A DNA stretch of 64,000 nucleotides, taken from assembly GCA_025024175.1 (NCBI GenBank), contig QCXZ01000138.1, positions 53,477,092-53,541,091 of the forward strand, read 5' to 3'. Below, piece after piece: positions 61,985 through 64,000 of the stretch. The notes below the pieces were generated by a model. It was given only the letters and a program-made list of their open reading frames with translations. It had not been told where the DNA came from and ran no database searches. The position numbers and the translations under genes were made by a program. Numbering within the stretch: the stretch's first letter is position 1; each line of letters opens with the position of its first letter. This DNA is from Rhyzopertha dominica. Taxonomy: Eukaryota; Arthropoda; Insecta; Coleoptera; Bostrichidae.

Positions 61985-62169
61985 CCCGGTCCGGTCCAAG
62001 GTCTCTCGATGAATTTCCTCCTCGTCTCCGATAGACGTGGTGTGGGTACGGCTCTTGGGGTTGTCCCTCGACTTTTCGAATAGGATCTTCTCCTCGAGTT
62101 GCCCACAGGGTCGTGGATTGCGTCTAAGGTGTTGAAACACGCCGGTAACTTTTCGCGAACCGTGACACA

Positions 62170-62187
62170 ATCCTGTTCGCAGCGCCA
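62170..62187 (-). other. Primer binding site, tRNA-Ser type
   Basis: Minus-strand TGGCGCTGCGAACAGGA, overlapping the LTR by its first base. On the + strand this reads AATCCTGTTCGCAGCGCCA, the form of a tRNA 3' end: T-arm remnant, acceptor and CCA. It resembles insect tRNA-Ser, the primer class used by 17.6/297-like errantiviruses. Confidence 0.75.
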
Positions 62188-62399
62188 GTTAAATAATCTC
62201 TCCGTGAACTTGTGTTTTTAAAAAGTTTTTATTACAAGTTACAGAGAAATGAACAGCAGCATAACAAGTCTAACACATGAATTATACTGAGTTAGGGATG
62301 TTTACTCCCTATGGCTTAAATACGTAGGTGTTATCTAAATGTTCCTATTATCTAGTCCATGCACTTAGGGGTGGCGTCTGGGCTTTCAGACACGTAACT
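62187..62399 (-). repeat. Errantivirus 5' LTR (213 bp)
   Basis: Identical to the 3' LTR. On the minus strand it carries an initiator-type TCAGT at 62290-62286 (start A at 62288), without a TATA box at -30, and an AATAAA polyadenylation signal at 62233-62228. Confidence 0.95.
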
Positions 62400-64000
62400 A
62401 TATATTATCTCCTCGCATTGCACGGGGAAGAAACGCAAAAGCTCGCCTTGCAGGAGTAACTGCAGCGCTCCGTCCCTCTCGACATGTAAATCAATCTCGC
62501 CGGTAACAAACCGTAAAATCGCCATTCATCTCCCGATCTTCCGATCGACACGTGGAGTCGGAGAGCGTCGCCCATTTGAAATTCAAAACATTTCATTCTG
62601 CGTAAGAGCTTCCCCCAACTAAATCACGACTCTCGGACATTACCGGGAAAGCCGGTCCCCGTCAAGTATACAAATACTCGAATTAAATCGTGGAAATCGC
62701 CACTTGAAAGTCTAATATTCCGCTCCCGGTGCTTTTCCGAGCGGAGAGGACCGACCTACGTGATTAAGTCGGCAACCGTCGAATTAACGACGGTCAACTC
62801 ATGTTTGCATTTCGTGAGGAACGTGTAGTTTCGCTAGGCGGGGTTCCTGATATGACAGGTGACAGGTTGGACGGTTTATCAATTGGGAAGGTGCATTAAG
62901 TAGCTCGCTAAGGGCCAGATTGAACTTGTCATCGATCATTTCTCGCCTTACTGCTCCGTCGAAATCTGTGGCAGTTAGAGGCACGATGTGATCGGGGTCA
63001 CAATATACCGGGTCGCACCGAACTCCAGGACTGCATTCGGCACATCAAAGTAATGAAAAAACCTTAAATGTTCTTATCTGACTATTATTTGTTTTCAATT
63101 TATAGCGAAATTAAAAAAACGAATTACATCTAATCGTCTTTGAAAAATATGGATACAAAGTTTGTGTCCATAGTTATACATATTAACACATGCTTGTTTA
63201 AGGCTTGAGTATGTTTGGCCTTTGTAATGGCAATGCAACAGCTGCTGTAGAAGAATATCGTAGCGTAGTATCTTTTATATTTAGGGCTAAGTCGCGTTCT
63301 TTAAAAACTCAAAAAAGCTGGAAATTGTCGATGGTAATAAGGATGTGTTAACAAAAAATCCGTACAAATGCAATAAACTTGTTAAACTTTTGGTTAGAAA
63401 ACTGATTAAAAATAGCATTTACAAAAAGATAAATTACTTTAAACCATATAATTCGCCCCATAATGAGCCACTAATCTCACTTTTGTAAAAATTCTAGCCA
63501 TTAATGTATCAAAATATCCTTTTTTTATAACGGCTTAAGAATTCTTCGCCGTAGTTCTTCATTTGGATTATTTTTGTATCGTAATATCGTGCTAGTGACT
63601 ATGTTTGTTTTCTTCAAATGCAGAAAATATTCAAACCAAATGTTTTATAATAGATTGTTGCTTTACCATTGCTAAGCATACTGTTGATTTATTTTTGTTG
63701 GCTTCTTTTCCTGTGGCCAATGTAAGTTAGATGTGTGGTTAAGGTAACGGGTACATTCTTCAGCATCCAAGTAAGGAACAAAAGAGAAGTACTATGAAAA
63801 ATGCCTCCTAATAGAGTAGCGTATGGAACAAACGAAAAATTGTGTTCCTTATTTTACATGCTCAACTGAATTTCTCTTACTACATCCGCCCTCTTGAAAA
63901 CGAAATAACTTTTAAAGACTCCCCCGCTGCAGATGGGATATAATAACATCGAAACCTACTTCGCAATCCAACACCAGATTAAGATAATGACGTCCTCCGA
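62400..64000. other. Intronic stretch, right edge, no recognised gene
   Basis: A CpG-rich block runs to about 63060 and continues the block left of the provirus; the rest is AT-rich. Minus-strand frames at 62405-62596 and 62799-62984 have no recognisable domain. No complexin exon was seen. Confidence 0.4.

Larger units (their letters stand above)
55254..62399 (-). mobile_element. Errantivirus (Gypsy-superfamily endogenous retrovirus), nearly intact
   Basis: A 7146-bp provirus on the minus strand, antisense to complexin. In its own 5' to 3' order: LTR (62399-62187), tRNA-Ser-type primer site, leader with splice donor, gag (broken by one frameshift), pol, env, purine tract and LTR (55466-55254). 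LTRs are 213 bp and identical base for base, begin AGTTA and end TAACT, and are flanked by ATAT duplications. Gag-pol-env layout, LTR ends, primer type and target site all fit the 17.6/297-like errantiviruses. Identical LTRs imply very recent insertion. Confidence 0.95.
9549..64000 (+). other. cpx: Large complexin intron (partial, at least 54.4 kb)
   Basis: It starts with the donor GTGAGT at 9549. I scanned the + strand for an acceptor followed by the Lys/Glu/Arg-rich complexin helix codons and found none, so the intron is inferred to continue past the window. It holds three recursive-splice-type sites near 23433, 38054 and 51485, most of the mobile elements listed here, and the antisense errantivirus. 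Confidence 0.75.

Noticed and set aside
9549..64000. Second complexin exon inside the window
   Set aside because: I looked for an acceptor followed by Lys/Glu/Arg-rich helix codons on the + strand and saw none; a short or divergent exon could still be missed by eye.
1..64000. CRISPR arrays, bacterial operons or rRNA genes
   Set aside because: Composition, splice sites and transposon content are those of an insect nuclear genome; no regularly spaced short repeats or rRNA-like sequence were seen.

Overview
This is insect nuclear DNA, AT-rich, with short GC- and CpG-richer unique blocks between decayed transposable elements. The one host gene I can identify is complexin (cpx), the SNARE-binding regulator of neurotransmitter release. 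Its first coding exon lies at 9481-9548 on the + strand, with a good 3' splice site before it and a good 5' splice site after it. I see no other complexin exon, so nearly all of the window reads as two introns: a 5'UTR intron ending at 9480, and a coding intron running from 9549 past the right edge (at least 54.4 kb). Beetle-like is a guess; only 'insect' is well supported.

The most striking pattern is in the large intron. Three sites at 23433/23434, 38054/38055 and 51485/51486 carry a pyrimidine tract plus AG fused directly to GTAAGT, GTGAGT or GTAAGC. This is the zero-length-exon architecture of recursive splice sites (ratcheting points). They lie on the cpx strand and are nearly evenly spaced: 13.9, 14.6 and 13.4 kb from the exon donor onward. 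Each is followed 32-45 nt later by a second good 5' splice site, as in recursive-exon models.

Mobile elements, left to right: an internally deleted Penelope-like element with a GIY-YIG domain (6150-7015, +); a TATA/Inr promoter followed by a hammerhead-like motif matching the Penelope tail (10690-10783, +); transposase and reverse transcriptase scraps (11098-11600); a 5'-truncated CR1/Jockey-type non-LTR retrotransposon with an open reverse transcriptase frame (14130-15802, +); a second Penelope-like copy (20900-21915, -); two further reverse transcriptase scraps (23883-24432); a locally duplicated ~1 kb segment (33368-35409); and a four-copy ~271-bp tandem repeat joined to a truncated mariner-superfamily transposase (44097-45882).

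The right end holds a very young errantivirus (insect endogenous retrovirus, Gypsy superfamily) at 55254-62399, antisense to cpx. It has identical 213-bp LTRs, an ATAT target duplication, a tRNA-Ser-type primer site, a purine tract, intact pol and env frames, and a gag broken by one frameshift. Its env frame has no ATG; a splice donor in the leader and an acceptor at the end of pol would supply the start codon and a signal-peptide-like N-terminus. The remaining stretches are intronic or intergenic DNA in which I recognise no gene.
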